Notes: generated by a model from the letters alone, not told the origin. A DNA stretch of 64,000 bases from Tomocerus qinae (GCA_020055645.1 CM034546.1:57536001-57600000), one strand, 5' to 3'; shown: positions 46,525-58,682, counted from the first letter of the stretch. Numbers and translations are program-made.

Positions 46525-49045
46525 ATGGTACTGGAGATTTTAGTCAGTGCTTTTGCGATTTTGTCCGTGTATATTTTATTCTTCTCTAAGAGGAATGCCT
46601 ATAAATACCCCCCAGGTAATGAAATATTTTAAGAAATTTAAATAGTTATAATAAAGTAACTAAAATTACAACTTGAGTATTTGCATATCTAAATTTTTGC
46701 TAGGTCCCCCTAGTTGGCCAATATTTGGCAACCTTCTACAGCTTGGGCTAGAACCGCACAAAAGTGTAAAGGAGATGACAAAAATATATGGAAATATTAT
46801 TGCAATTGATCTTGGAACTCGCAGGTAAACATATATTTCTTATATTAGAGCCTTTGTATATAGTCGGAAACGGAATATAGTGCTTATAATAAAAAAATTA
46901 CTTTGCAATATTTTAACGATTCTTTACAGAGCTGTTTACATAAATGAATATGAAATTCTCAAAGAAGCGTTTAACACACCTGCATTCTGCGGCCGGTGTA
47001 AAATGCAACATTGGGCAATACCAAACACAGGATTTCCACGAGGTAAGATCCAAGGAATATCTATCTTACAAATTACAATTCTATAATATTATAGTAATGT
47101 AAATAGGAGAAATTAATGACTTTATTAGATTTTCACTGTCTTTTAATTAGCAATTATATTCAATTCTGGGAAAATTTGGGCCGAACAACGAAAATTTGCC
47201 TTTTCTTATATTCAAAGTGGATTTCGTAATGGTATAGCAATGGAATTACTTGTAATGGAACAAATCTCAGAATTAGTGGACAATCTGATGAAAGTTTGCG
47301 GTCAACCATTGGAGACAAAACACATCTTCAACATTCCAACTGTAAATGCACTATGGGCTGTTGTAGCTGGGCATAAATATTCATTGGACGACCCAGCGTT
47401 TATGAAAGTGATAAAACACACTACGAAGTAATTAGATTTATAATTTATGAAATTAATAAAACAATTAATAACTATTTACTGATAACTACTATAAAGTGTG
47501 AAGAAGCTGATACAATCCGAGAATCTTTTGTTTTATGAATTTTTCTACATTTATTTTTTGTTACAGTATTTTGCAATCTACTCTGGCCCAAGGATTCCTT
47601 TTATTCTACCCAAAATTCTCAGAAATGTTTCCAAAACTATCTGGACACCAAAATATGCAAGAAAACTTAAGGCCAATACATGCATTTATTGGCGCAGTCA
47701 TTGACGATCATAAGAAAACGTACGTGGAAGGAATTCAAAGAGATTTTATTGATGCCTATTTGTACAAAATTAAAACGACAAAGGATCCAACTTCTTCATT
47801 CTATGGAAAAGATGGAGGTTTGTAATTATATACAAATTTGAAATTCATTACGACTCATTTTTCGACTGTAAAAGCTGTATATTATGTTCTAGCTTTAAAT
47901 GGTTTGGACACCTTTCTGTAATCATTTTCAGGGACCATGACATCATGAAAAAAGTTCGGAAAGTTAGTGTTGATTGTAATACATGGTTATCAGTTATATT
48001 TCTCTCCCATAAGTTTTGTCCTAAATCATTCACATTCTAACGATATTTTGAAAAGATTGAAAAATTTACGATCTCCCTCTTTTGATGAAATTCGGTAAAA
48101 TTGCAACATCGTTCTATCCTACGCCCCTTTAACATAGTCTACAATAACAATAGAGAAAAGGAGAGAGAGTGACACTATATTTGTGATGGTTCTGTCTTTT
48201 TATAGAAATGAATTTGCAGTATATCGTGCATGACTTATTTATTGCGGGGACTGAAACTGTAGCTTCCGCTTTGTGTTGGATAATTTTTCTCTTGGCACAT
48301 CATCCTCGAATTCAGCAAAAATTAATAAATGCGATAAAGCTACAATTGCTACCTGGAATGCAACCATCATTACAAGACCGACCAAGGTAATTTATATTGA
48401 GGCTTAATATACACAGTAATGAATATACGAAATTGGTATTATGTATAATGCCCATATACATTAGTTCATTGGTAGTTAAAAAATATGTCGACTTTAACGA
48501 TTTAAATTATAACTGACCAATCTGGTGTTATAAAATTATTTCTGTGGATAATTTATCATAAAATTATATTTTTCATATTTAACAGGCTTCCATACGTTGA
48601 GGCAGTAATTAATGAAGTTTTCCGCTTTTCCGCCATGACTCCGATGGGAATCCTCCACGAAACTGTTGAAGATGTTGATTTTCATGGATACAGACTACCA
48701 AAGGGAACGGTCGTTGTAGCCAATCAATATGCAATTCTACATGATCCTGAAGTTTGGGGTGATCCTCAAAATTTCCGCCCAGAGAGATTTCTCTCGAAAG
48801 ATGGGACCAAATTAATTCGTCACGGAGCTTTGATTCCATTTAGCATTGGCCCGAGAGTGTGCCCAGGAGAATCATTGGCTCGTGACGAACTTTTTCTTTT
48901 CACAACAAGTCTGTTCCAGCACTTTAAAGTTGAGTTTGATCCGTCTAATCCTACTCCGCCTTTGGATTACCTACGTGGGCATATTAGTATTCTATCCCCT
49001 GTCAATCATCGTGTAATTTTTCATAAACACACTACTGATAAGTAA
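46525..49045 (+). CDS. cytochrome P450, CYP2-clan-like
   Basis: Seven exons (46525-46615, 46704-46824, 46930-47042, 47151-47427, 47567-47817, 48206-48386, 48586-49045) splice in frame to 497 residues, normal for the family. It starts with an N-terminal membrane anchor (ILVSAFAILSVYILFF) and the hinge PPGPPSWPIFGN. Then come helix C (WAEQR, about 118), I-helix oxygen-binding AGTET (298-302), K-helix EVFR (E355, R358), FRPERF and heme loop FSIGPRVCPGE with the thiolate ligand C437. The protein should be a microsomal monooxygenase using P450 reductase. The PPGP hinge and heme loop fit the CYP2 clan (inference). Roles in hormone or xenobiotic metabolism are possible; the substrate is unknown. No damage is seen. 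Confidence 0.95.
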
Positions 49046-49214
49046 CTGGCCATTAATTAGTGCATTCTGCTTACCGTTTGAATTCTGATTGAACTGAAGG
49101 CAAACAGACAGACAACATAATATAGGCATTCCCAGTAAATATATCGTAAGCTGATATTTAATAATAGTATCAAACCCATTGAAATAATATGATTTTGTCA
49201 TTGTTTTATTATTC

Positions 49215-49220
49215 AATAAA
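49215..49220 (+). terminator. poly(A) signal of the P450 gene
   Basis: AATAAA 170 bases after the stop codon, the first canonical hexamer. Confidence 0.5.
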
Positions 49221-49529
49221 TTTGAAATCTTTATAGAGCAATATGTTTCATGTAGAGATTAGAATTAGAGACAACAAAGTTAGATGACTTATAGTTAATT
49301 TCGATAGTTACGCTTAAAAAAGGCATTTTTTTAATTCCGCCCCTTGGCATATGAGATATCAAACATCTATAACTTAAATTCCTACCTACTTAAAGTCACA
49401 TACAGCACAGCTGCTAACTGAAAGGCCACCTCCGTCTTCTCTAGAGCTTCCAACTGAACTTCAGACGCCTCCAACACATCTGAGACTTTCAACTAGGGCA
49501 TCTAAAGCTGGTCCACCAGCATTCACTAC
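49221..49529. other. 3' flank with continuing open reading on the minus strand
   Basis: After the stop at 49530-49532 the minus-strand frame stays open for another 27 codons (VVNAGGPALDALVESLRC) before the next stop, which may mean that the secreted gene was once longer. Otherwise noncoding. Confidence 0.35.
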
Positions 49530-50458
49530 TTAGTTAGCCAATGGGGCAGTAAGACGGCCAATGATGTTAGTTTCTTGGGTGTTGTCAACGATATCACGAA
49601 CAACTAAGGACGCAGGTCCAGTTCCAGCAACAACCAAAGAGTCCAAGAAGAGTTTGCTATAAATTTGATATTTTTAGATTTGTCCTAAGTAGAATTGGGG
49701 TAAAATGGCAGATAGTAGGGTAGTATAAAAGCTTACTATTCAGTAACATCTCCAGCCTTGTAGTTGTTCAATAATTCTTTAAGATGTGCATAGTCCAAGT
49801 TGCTGACCACTGGGATGACAGAGAATGGATTGACCTTGTTTAAGTAATTCATAATTCCAACATTTAAACAAATGCTCTATATACATGTTTTATACTTTCC
49901 TTTCAAATTTAAATAATATCTCTTATATAAATAATGGTGAAACGTTTTGTACTTTAGTTATCGATGATCAACTTCAATGATTTAATTCGTTTGTTTAAGG
50001 GTCAATTATTTTATGAATACGCAGAGCAGCTAGAGGCCCTAAAAGGCGACGGCCCACTTTGAAATTTGTAATCTGGTCAGTTTTGCAACTAACTAGTCTT
50101 TACTCTATATAAAAGGAAAGTATGTCCATATCGTCTTGTAATGAGTAATGAGTGAATGACAAAACTACCAGATATAATAGTACTGATTTGGTTTTACATT
50201 TCAATACGCTTAGGCATCATTTCATCAATTGGACAACAAATAATAAACGACCTATGAAATTAGGGCCAATAGGCAGTCTCGATAGAAATTTACTTATTTC
50301 GACATTTTTCCTAGTTTACAATAACACTTAAAAATACGAAAATAGTCAATATTATTGGCTTGTGCATATTTAATCATTATGAGAGTACTTACATTGGGCT
50401 TGGCAGAAGAAATAGCGATGACTGCTGCTATAACTGTTACTTTCAGTAGGTAGTTCAT
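49530..50458 (-). CDS. small secreted protein with lipid-transfer-like (vitellogenin N) segment
   Basis: Three exons (50393-50458, 49737-49834, 49530-49656) splice in frame to 96 residues. Exon 1 is a signal peptide (MNYLLKVTVIAAVIAISSA) closely like those of the two genes at 53123 and 56403. The rest reads LDYAHLKELLNNYKAGD, then YKLFLDSLVVAGTGPASLVV and RDIVDN. This resembles the helical part of large lipid-transfer proteins (vitellogenin/apolipophorin), where a FLDAL..GT pattern recurs. A 96-residue version would be a tiny fragment of such a protein. The frame continues after the stop, so truncation is possible. Function unknown; the similarity is from memory of the family. Confidence 0.55.
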
Positions 50459-50561
50459 GGCAAATGGCTAATTCTGCAACCCAAATCTCGAAAGTAAACT
50501 GGAACCGATGTAAGCAGCAGTGAAATATTTGCGTTTGCGAAATGCTCCCAGCAAGATTTGA

Positions 50562-50569
50562 TATTTATA
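50562..50569 (-). promoter_or_regulatory. TATA box of tandem secreted gene 1
   Basis: TATAAATA on the minus strand, 104-111 bases before the ATG at 50458. Equivalent boxes precede the two paralogous genes at nearly the same distance. Confidence 0.6.
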
Positions 50570-52834
50570 CTGAATTTGATTTGTGATTTCAGATTTAAAA
50601 TTACTTAATCTAAGAATATATTTCACAAAGAACGCATTCGTACATTAATTTCTTGAAACTTTTCAATCAATGTCCAATTGTAAATTCCAAAAGTTTGTTA
50701 ATGATATATAAGTTTATATAAATGCCTATTCTGAAGTCAGAATTTAGAATGAATTCCTAAAAGTGGTTTTCATTTAAATATACGTTACGTCAATTTCGCA
50801 CACGATAAGCATCTCTACTTAGCTTGTCAATACTTCAGGATTCAAGAAGCTAAGCTTAAGCATTCAATAACTCCAATCCAACGTTATTGGGTTTGTACTA
50901 TCAATCTACACCAAAATGTAACGTTAGTAGTGCAGATACAGTAAAATCTGTAATAAACACCCCCGGCGTTTAGAGTTTGCACGATAAAATCTGACCCAGC
51001 ATTTAGGGTTGTGACAATTTTTTGAAAATGGTTTTAAAATTTAAAAAAATATCCACTGAATGTGTCAAATGTAGTCTAACGGGTATGATTGTTAGGAGTT
51101 TACCACATAATTCTCCCCTTCTATCTAATCTATTTAATCACAACTCAATCCAAACCAACACACTACGTCCTACTAACCACAACAAAATCCTTTAATTATA
51201 ATAAATTGCATTCTGCATTGAAATAAATAAAAGGGCATTTAACTTTCTCCATAAAAATAACCTTTTGTTAAGAATAATTATTTCCACTGATGTAAGTTAA
51301 AACCGAACAGGTAAAACCCTGCGAAATGGCGAGTAACCTTCGTTACCCTTTCCTAATTTGCTCCCAATCAATCAATTATTTAAAACATTTATATCATATT
51401 CACAAGGATGACAAAAGTTCATGTTTTGAATTACTTTCTCATTTATTTATCTAATTATACTTGACCGTGCTCTAAATGTAGGACTATTTTTGATTAACAA
51501 ATTTGCTAATAAATCCATATTTCAATAAGTTAGCAACTTCTTTTTTCGGAGTGATTAAGGTATTGTAAAATAACTGCAAACAAAATTTTTCTATTTCAAT
51601 TTTTATAATGAGACAATACCTAGTACATATTATAAGATTCCGAGCCGAATTTCAACAGCAATGTGGGCCAACTTTAATTTTAATTATTATTACTACATTT
51701 CGAATAGATAAATTCAGCAATATAAATTAGGTTCGATCAAAATAGAAAATACGGGCGGCTGCATTGCGTATCGACATTTTAATTTGTTACTATGCTATCA
51801 GTATGCAAACCTCAAGTTCAATAACAAAATGAAAGTAATAAATCTTAGAACGAATTAATTATGTTAAAGTTGGAGTGTGCAAGCGAATAAATGAATTATG
51901 TATGATTGTATTATTACAATATTATTACATAACAAATTCCGATTTGCTATCACATGAATAAGATGTCAGTCATCCTCATCCTCGTTTAGTTTGACTGGTA
52001 TATTTGACATTACCTAACCTAAAAGAACATAACCTTCCGCCACATTAGAATTAATGTCATTTGTAGAATTTGGCGAACATCGCTCCGCGAGCGTGACTTG
52101 ACACAGTCATTACTTCAATCAACTTTTAAGTAGCACTTAAAATAATATTTACGTATGTATAGACAAAATTGTGTGGTGACCATAAAAATTAAAAATATCA
52201 TTTTCTCGGGTGAAGATTTTTGGAACCATAATCAAATATAGCGTTGTATACAACGACTTATGGTTATGTCGGGATGTTGAAATGTTGAAAATATTTGGAT
52301 AAATGTCAATCATGATTTATTTAAAATAAAGAGTGTTTTCTTTTGATATGCACTAGAATGTAGAATTCTAATTTACCTAAAAAATTAAATATACAAATTA
52401 CTCAAACTGAAAGTGCACCTGTCCTGTGTCTTCATCTGACATGATTTTCAGGTGATAATAATATAGGGATTATGACATTTTGGTTTAAATCTATTACCCC
52501 TATTCCATTTTACACTACAGGTACAATTTTACATTCCTACATATTTGAATAGAAATGATATGCTTGCTTGTTTAACATAGGTAGAATTCCAATCCAAATT
52601 TTGACATTCGACAATATTAAAAATAATTCGAAAACAATTTCAACCGAGGCTCTGCTCAATAATAGGACTTTTTTATTATTCAACGATAATTTTATTAAAC
52701 ACAAGGAATTGTGTTTAATCAATAGAATTATAAAAAAGATAGAAGGGACATGCCCTATCTGCCTGTGTTATAAGCTTTTCCATCATGTACCTTACTTTAT
52801 CCTTGAAGGTATTTTTTATTCATTGGTCGGTTGC
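50570..52834. other. upstream and spacer region of duplication unit 1/2
   Basis: Noncoding. From about 51780 the sequence matches 54840 onward (unit 3), for example GGAGTGTGCAAGCGAATAAA at 51868 and 54928, and GTATAGACAAAATTGTGT at 52157 and 55550. Confidence 0.6.
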
Positions 52835-52924
52835 AAAGTAGAGCCCCGAGACGCGGGAATATGAATATCTGCAATGCTTAAGCACCACAAATATTCATAT
52901 TCCCGCGTCTGCGGGCCCTACTTT
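52835..52924. mobile_element. fold-back element, 34-bp arms
   Basis: The left arm (52835-52868) starts AAAGTAGAGCCCCGAGACGC and continues GGGAATATGAATAT. It is the near-perfect reverse complement of 52891-52924. The loop is 22 bases. It is GC-rich against an AT-rich background and absent at the matching place in unit 3, so it was inserted after the duplication or lost from one copy. No target duplication is evident. Confidence 0.75.
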
Positions 52925-53122
52925 AACCTCATGGTTAATTCTTTCAAGGATAAAACAAAGTGTCTCACAAATCAAACGATAAAATTATGTGCTGAGTGTC
53001 TCCTCTATTCTTACTATTTACTATCTCTATTGTTTAATCATGATGATTTTATTTATAGGTATGATGAATTGGTTGGTATTGGTTTGAAAAAATAACTTCA
53101 CGTTGAAACAAGTTCTACCTAT

Positions 53123-54356
53123 TTACGCAGGTCCGTTTGCACGCGATGCTCCATTGAAACCGGCTGCACTTCCTGACGGCAAGCCTGGAAGGTCACCAAT
53201 AAGACTACCAAGGAATCCTTGAAGTGGATACAATACATTTCCAACTGCAGGTATGCCACTATTAATTCCCTTCTGTTGTCACAAACAAACAATAAAAATT
53301 AGTTTTTTTGTAATTTAGCATTATACTGATTAGTGACATAGGTAAGGAAGAAAGTTATGCTTTTTATCCTCCTACAGTAAGTGATGTTGTCAAAAATCTG
53401 TTTCAATTTCGATGAAGAAGATTTTTGAAAATTAATTTGGACTGAAGGCAAAGATTATTTTTACTCGCGAAGCGCGAGAAAGTTTTAATATTTTAACTTA
53501 TTAAGACGTTGTTTTAATGTTTAAGGATCAGGTTGTTTTACTGTTACCGATTTTAGATAATTTAAGTATATTTTTTAAGAATAATTCAAGTATTTTAAGT
53601 ATAGGGCCTACTATAAAATAGTAATTATAAAAATATTTTAAAAGTAAAGAAAACTTATCCTAATATCTTCAATATTATTCTCTATAATTAGCTATTTAAA
53701 TTAAATTTAAATTTAGAAAAAAATAAATGCAACTAAGAAATTATTAAATAAGATTTAAAATTTAAATTATTAAAAAAATCTTAAATTGAGCTAATTTAAG
53801 CATTATACTTGCCATTTAAGTATACCTGGTAATCCTGGTCCTAAATCACATACATTGTAGTAATTCTTAATTATGAAAGAAAACCAGTAGTATTGTTTGA
53901 ATTATAACCATATTACTGGTAACGATTATAATTTTTATTTTTACATACTATTCTTAATCATCACAAAACATTTCCTCCTTTGCCATGCCGTAGCGAACAT
54001 TTTTTTCTTAGAGATGTGTAATAAGTTGATATTCAAGAGCCTCATGCATATAAACATTTAATATTTAGGTAAACAGGTATTGTGACGGCAAAAAACTTTA
54101 CATCCCCAAGTTAACTTGCAACAAAACTATAGATCCAAAATTAGACACATTTTCTGGCATGGTAATAAGTGATCAAATTTTGGAACCAAAACGGTACACA
54201 GATAGCATGTGATTATTAATTAATGCGATTTGTTGTATAATATTATTAATATAATTATACTTTTTTTAATCCTCGAAATTTACTTACTTCAGCAGGCCTG
54301 GCAGCAGAAACAGAGATGATCGTTACTAAAACTAAAAGCTTCAGTAGGCAGTTCAT
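53123..54356 (-). CDS. small secreted Gly/Pro-rich protein 2
   Basis: Two exons (54288-54356, 53123-53272) join in phase 0 to 72 residues. The signal peptide MNCLLKLLVLVTIISVSAA is followed by RPAE. The mature part is rich in Gly, Pro, Leu and Asn and has no Cys: SGIPAVGN, LGSLIGDLPGLP, then AAGFNGASRANGPA. It shares the signal exon, TATA box and ending (GxP.xGF..AS..NGP) with the gene at 56403. The ~1 kb intron contains AT-rich sequence and no visible exon. Possibly a structural, cuticular or antimicrobial secreted protein; I do not recognise a family. Confidence 0.6.
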
Positions 54357-54450
54357 GGTTAAATCTTTAAAAATTGTACAGTGGAAAATGCAAATGTATA
54401 AACCGTAACCGATGAAAAAGTAAAGTGATGAATTTGTTCAGAAAAGTTCG

Positions 54451-54458
54451 TATTTATA
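54451..54458 (-). promoter_or_regulatory. TATA box of tandem secreted gene 2
   Basis: TATAAATA on the minus strand, 95-102 bases before the ATG at 54356, in the context GATCAAAAGTATAAATACGA shared almost exactly with gene 3. Confidence 0.65.
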
Positions 54459-55020
54459 CTTTTGATCCCAAAATTAGGAATACTTAAATCGATAAATAAT
54501 TTACAAAGAATGTAGTCCTGCATTAATTTATTGACGTCTTTCTATCATTGTTCTTATTTATAATAAATTATACTTTCATTTATGTGTATGCATACAAATT
54601 CATTCACAATAAGCAGGTTGAACAGGTATTAATATGTACAGGCATTTTTATGACCAGAGTTCATGTAAAATGGTATATTGAGATAGCAACATACCAATGC
54701 CTGGAGCAAGATTGCAAGCTAAGTTTGAACAAAAATAGTATGAAAAAATTGTAATCTTCATTATTACTAAATTCATATTGCATGAAATTATTCATTAATA
54801 AGAAAGGTTTAATAAAATTAAACAATATGGATCAATTACATTTGAATCTGTTACTATGATAGTTAGTATGCAAACCTGAAGTTCAATATCAAAAAGAAAA
54901 TAGTAAAGAAATGAATTCAATTGTTTATGTTGGAGTGTGCAAGCGAATAAATGAATTATGCAAGGGATTGTATTACTACAATATTATTATGTAACAACAA
55001 ATTCCGATTAAGAAAGATTT

Positions 55021-55366
55021 CCTTCAAAGTTCAAAGTAAGCTTTATTATAGTGACAAAAAAGACATATTCAATTGCAAATACATTCACAATCAAAACTCA
55101 GCTAACATATTCTGCTGCTGCTCCTCCTCCATGGTCACTAACCTAATACAATTTGAGATAACCAATCAATAGTTCTAGTAATATAACATATCCATTTCCC
55201 TTTTCATAATAAATTCAGTTTTGACAAGATCCATCAGATTACCTAGTGTCAGTTCTTTGTACACCCATTTTCTTGGGAGTTTATTCCACATCAATATTGC
55301 CTCATGTTGCACTGACCTTTTATAAGTGGTCGAATTACATGTTTTAACTTTTAATTTAGGGATTTA
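55021..55366 (-). mobile_element. 5'-truncated LINE insertion
   Basis: On the minus strand the sequence reads TTYKRSVQHEAILMWNKLPR and continues to a stop. This is the C-terminal tail typical of non-LTR ORF2 proteins (RS...WN.LP). A short 3'UTR follows, ending AATAAAGCTTACTTTGAACT with a TTGAA tail. It is missing from the matching place in duplication unit 2 (51955-51979), so it inserted after the duplication. It accounts for the extra ~330 bases of unit 3. Confidence 0.8.
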
Positions 55367-56402
55367 ATTCATCCTCGTTATGTTTGAATGGCGTATTTGA
55401 CATAACCTAACAGAACATAACCTACCCCCATATTAGAATTAATGTCATACGTAGATTTTGGTGAACATCATCGTGCCGACGTGACTATCTTGTCAACTGT
55501 GAATACTACAATTAACTTTAAAGTAGAACGTAATATAATATTCATATATGTATAGACAAAATTGTGTAATGATTCTAAACCGTAGATATATATTTTTCTC
55601 ATGTGAAGAGTTTTAGAAACATAACCAAATGGTGTTGTGTACAACGACAACTTATTATTACGTGTAAACTGTGATATTGAAAATATTTGGATAAATGACA
55701 ACCATGATTTATTTAAAATTAAGAGTGTTTACTTTCGATTTGCACCAGAACATATTTTACCTTTATAAATTCAAATATTCAAATTAATCAAACTGAAATT
55801 ACGACGCATTCAAATTGTCTTCACCTGTAAGGTGGGATCATCGGGGGTATGACCCTTTCGCTAAAACTTTATTACCCGTTTTACACCTCATGCACAATTT
55901 TATAATCTGCCAACCTATTTGAAAAGAAATGCTATGCCTGCATGTTTAGCATAAATAAGTAGGCTACAAAACCAAATTTTGACATAAGAAAAGTTAGAAA
56001 ATGATTTCAGAAAATTTTAGAAAATAAGAAAACTATTTCAATCGAGGCTTCTGGTCAATAATTATAATATTTTTTATTTTTTAATGGATATAAGGAATAT
56101 TGTTTCATTACGATGAATTTTATTTAGAGACTAGTTACAGCACCAGAAAAAAGTGAAACAGATATCGTCTTGTAATTGTATGGTCAACATTCGCTCCAGG
56201 TTCCGGGTTGTCATAATGTTTCAAGCCTTTCTGCAACATCAAAATTAACAATAATAGACTAACAGCCTTAATATAGGTTGCTATTATACATTTTGATGCC
56301 TGTGATATATACATGAATATTATGTTCAATACGCATGAATCAGTCGACGTTTATACTATAGTCAATGATGAATTGGATGGTATTGGTACAAGTTATACCT
56401 AT

Positions 56403-57098
56403 TCACACAGGCCCGTTGGTAAGCGATGCTCTTTTGAAACCAACTATAGGTAGTCCACCTGTAATGTCACCAACAGTATTAAGCAATCCCTGAACTGGGC
56501 CTCCCAATAGACCTCCAACAACAGGTAGTCCATTAATAAGCCCTGGAACATATCCGCTATTTCCAAGCCCCTCCTGTTGTAACAAACGAATAAAATTTGG
56601 TCAATGTTGAAAAACATGTTTACTCTTTCTGTAGTTTCTCATTAGAAAAAATACATATCTAATCAACTCTAACAGCCTGACCTTTTAGAAGTTTGTTTGC
56701 TAATTGCTACACATTTGTGTATTATTAATATTATTATGGTACCAAGGAAATGCATATGCCAATCAGTACCATCAAACAATCATCGCGAAACCTATACATG
56801 TTACCTGAAATATACCTGAAGTATTGATTAATAACCATAATAATATACTATTGATAACAATTATACTTTTTATTCTTACTAAGCACAATATGTATTCACC
56901 ACAAAATATTTCTCCAGTGGCAAATATTTATTTTTTATTCTTGAAAATGTGTAATTAATTTATGTTTGAGAAGCAATGAGTTATTACATATAATTATAAT
57001 TGTATTTTTAGTCCCCGTAGATTACTTACTCCAGCAGGCCTGGCAGCAGAAGCAGAGATGAGCGCTACTACGACTAAGAGCTTCAGTAGGCAGTTCAT
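56403..57098 (-). CDS. small secreted Gly-rich protein 3
   Basis: Two exons (57030-57098, 56403-56573) join in phase 0 to 79 residues. The signal exon is nearly identical to gene 2 (MNCLLKLLVVVALISASAA, RPAG). The mature part is Gly/Leu/Val/Pro-rich with short repeats (PGLINGLPVVGGLLGGP, then LPIVGFKRASLTNGPV) and no Cys. The ending matches gene 2. It is a tandem duplicate of gene 2 with a diverged mature region. Such Gly-rich secreted peptides can be cuticular or antimicrobial, but nothing here decides it. Confidence 0.6.
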
Positions 57099-57195
57099 GC
57101 TGAAGAGGTGAATGTACGGTCGAATGAGTCGAAAACGCAAATGTAAACTGTAACCGATGAAACAGTGAAATCAAGAATTTGTGCAGAAAAGTTCG

Positions 57196-57203
57196 TATTT
57201 ATA
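57196..57203 (-). promoter_or_regulatory. TATA box of tandem secreted gene 3
   Basis: TATAAATA on the minus strand, 98-105 bases before the ATG at 57098, with the flank GTTCG/CGAAC as in gene 2. Confidence 0.65.
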
Positions 57204-58537
57204 CTTTTGATCACAGATGTAGCTTAAACGATAAATAATTTGCAAAAGACGTAGTCCTGCATTAATGTATTGGCGTCTTTCTATCAATGTTCTTAATTAT
57301 AATAAATTATGGTTTCATTTATAAATACGCATGTCTTAATGCATACAAATTCATTCCCTACATAAATAGATTGAACAGGTTTTAATATATTATTCTATTG
57401 TTCGGAATTTAAGTAAAATGTCATATTTTCTTTAAAGGAAAGAGCTCTGATTTTTTGAGTTGTGGAGTCAAAGGTTCACATATTGCATTTCTTTCTACTT
57501 TACCTTTATATAAAATATCGGTAAATAAATATAAAGCATTAATTTAACATACTTAATAAAGCCTCATTACCAAACCCATAATATATATTTAAAGTGTTGG
57601 TTAAATAAAAGTTATGATACAAAAGATTTTAAAAAATTACCATGCTATTACTATACACGCATCAAGTTCAATGTCAAAATGAAAATAAAAATCTTGAAAG
57701 GAATTCGAGTATGCTTGTGAATGTGCATAATGTAAGCATTATTTGAGTGACTTTCCAAAGTGTTATACAAGCCGATGTGCAATGTTGCTAGATTTTCGTT
57801 TCATCAAACGTGGATTTTACTTGGCTAAACAAACAGCTTGATTTAGTTTAGCTGTGGTGTAGATAGTAGATACCAGGAACGTATCCATTAGAAATGGGAT
57901 AGCACCATGCGAAACGACGGTCATTTATTAACTGTAATCGTTTTTTATTTTACAATATCTAATGAGAAGATCGTGAATGAAATGGTAAAGAGTTGTATCT
58001 GCCATTCTTTCTATGTTAAAATATGAATTTCCAAAAATCCCAGAATGTTTATGAAAGCAATCGTTATGGGATTGACAATGGACCCACGACTCACGAACCC
58101 GACTCAAGCAAGAGTCTGCTTACAAAAATGTGCAACTGTAAATACTATAGTTTGAAACAAAATTACTGTGGAAACGAATGTTATAAGATTCTAGCTGATG
58201 AAGAGTTGTTAAATTAAGTAAAAATTATAAACACACTCGAAGAACTTTAAACTTTCAAGAAAAGTAATACTTTATTTTCAAATTTTAAAATAATATCATT
58301 TATATTTTTTTAAAGTTAATAGTTGAGGTTGATATTAAAGTTGAGGCTGTTTGTTTATTTATTGTTCCAAGGTTTTCAAAAACAAATACCCTAGTAGTTT
58401 TTCTTTGCATTTTGATTACTGCAATTTTAACTATGTTAAGGGCACACATTTTTAGCCTTTTACGCAACGAGTAAATTTTTTCCCAGTAGAATTCAATAAA
58501 ATTTGTGGCAACGTTATTTTTGCTATTTTATAGAAGT
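57204..58537. other. intergenic with partial fourth duplication unit
   Basis: 57640-57750 resembles the unit start at 51790 (CATCAAGTTCAATGTCAAAATGAAA against CCTCAAGTTCAATAACAAAATGAAA). A 64-residue frame at 58023-58217 with four Cys (MCNCKYYSLKQNYCGNECYK) has no signal peptide or family match. Confidence 0.4.
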
Positions 58538-58682
58538 TGACCTTTGACCTAATACTGGTAAAAAATTTGTGTCATTTTACATCATAATCGTTCTGCTCGA
58601 GTTATTTAGATGCTGATTGATAGGTCACACAAGATATATTAGAGCGTTTCCAAAAGTTGACCTTTGTTATTTTCAGAGGTCA
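58538..58682. promoter_or_regulatory. cluster of nuclear-receptor half-sites with a perfect DR1
   Basis: TGACCTTTGACCT (58538-58550) is the reverse complement of AGGTCAAAGGTCA, the consensus DR1 site for RXR/HNF4-type nuclear receptors. Further half-sites lie at 58622 (AGGTCA), 58658 (TGACCT) and 58677 (AGGTCA). The nearest annotated starts are the secreted gene at 57098 and TcmP at 59925. The cluster could equally belong to a repeat element. Confidence 0.35.

Larger units (their letters stand above)
54840..57100. repeat. tandem duplication unit 3 (paralogous to 51780-54360)
   Basis: Shared blocks in the same order and orientation: GGAGTGTGCAAGCGAATAAA, CATTAGAATTAATGTCAT, GTATAGACAAAATTGTGT, CATGATTTATTTAAAAT, and the secreted gene at the end. 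The offset is about 3.06 kb before, and 3.39 kb after, the LINE insertion at 55021. A further partial copy of the unit start lies at 57640-57750. Confidence 0.75.

Noticed and set aside
58023..58217. Possible four-Cys peptide
   Set aside because: No signal peptide, no exon partner and no similarity to the Cys-rich genes at 4 kb.
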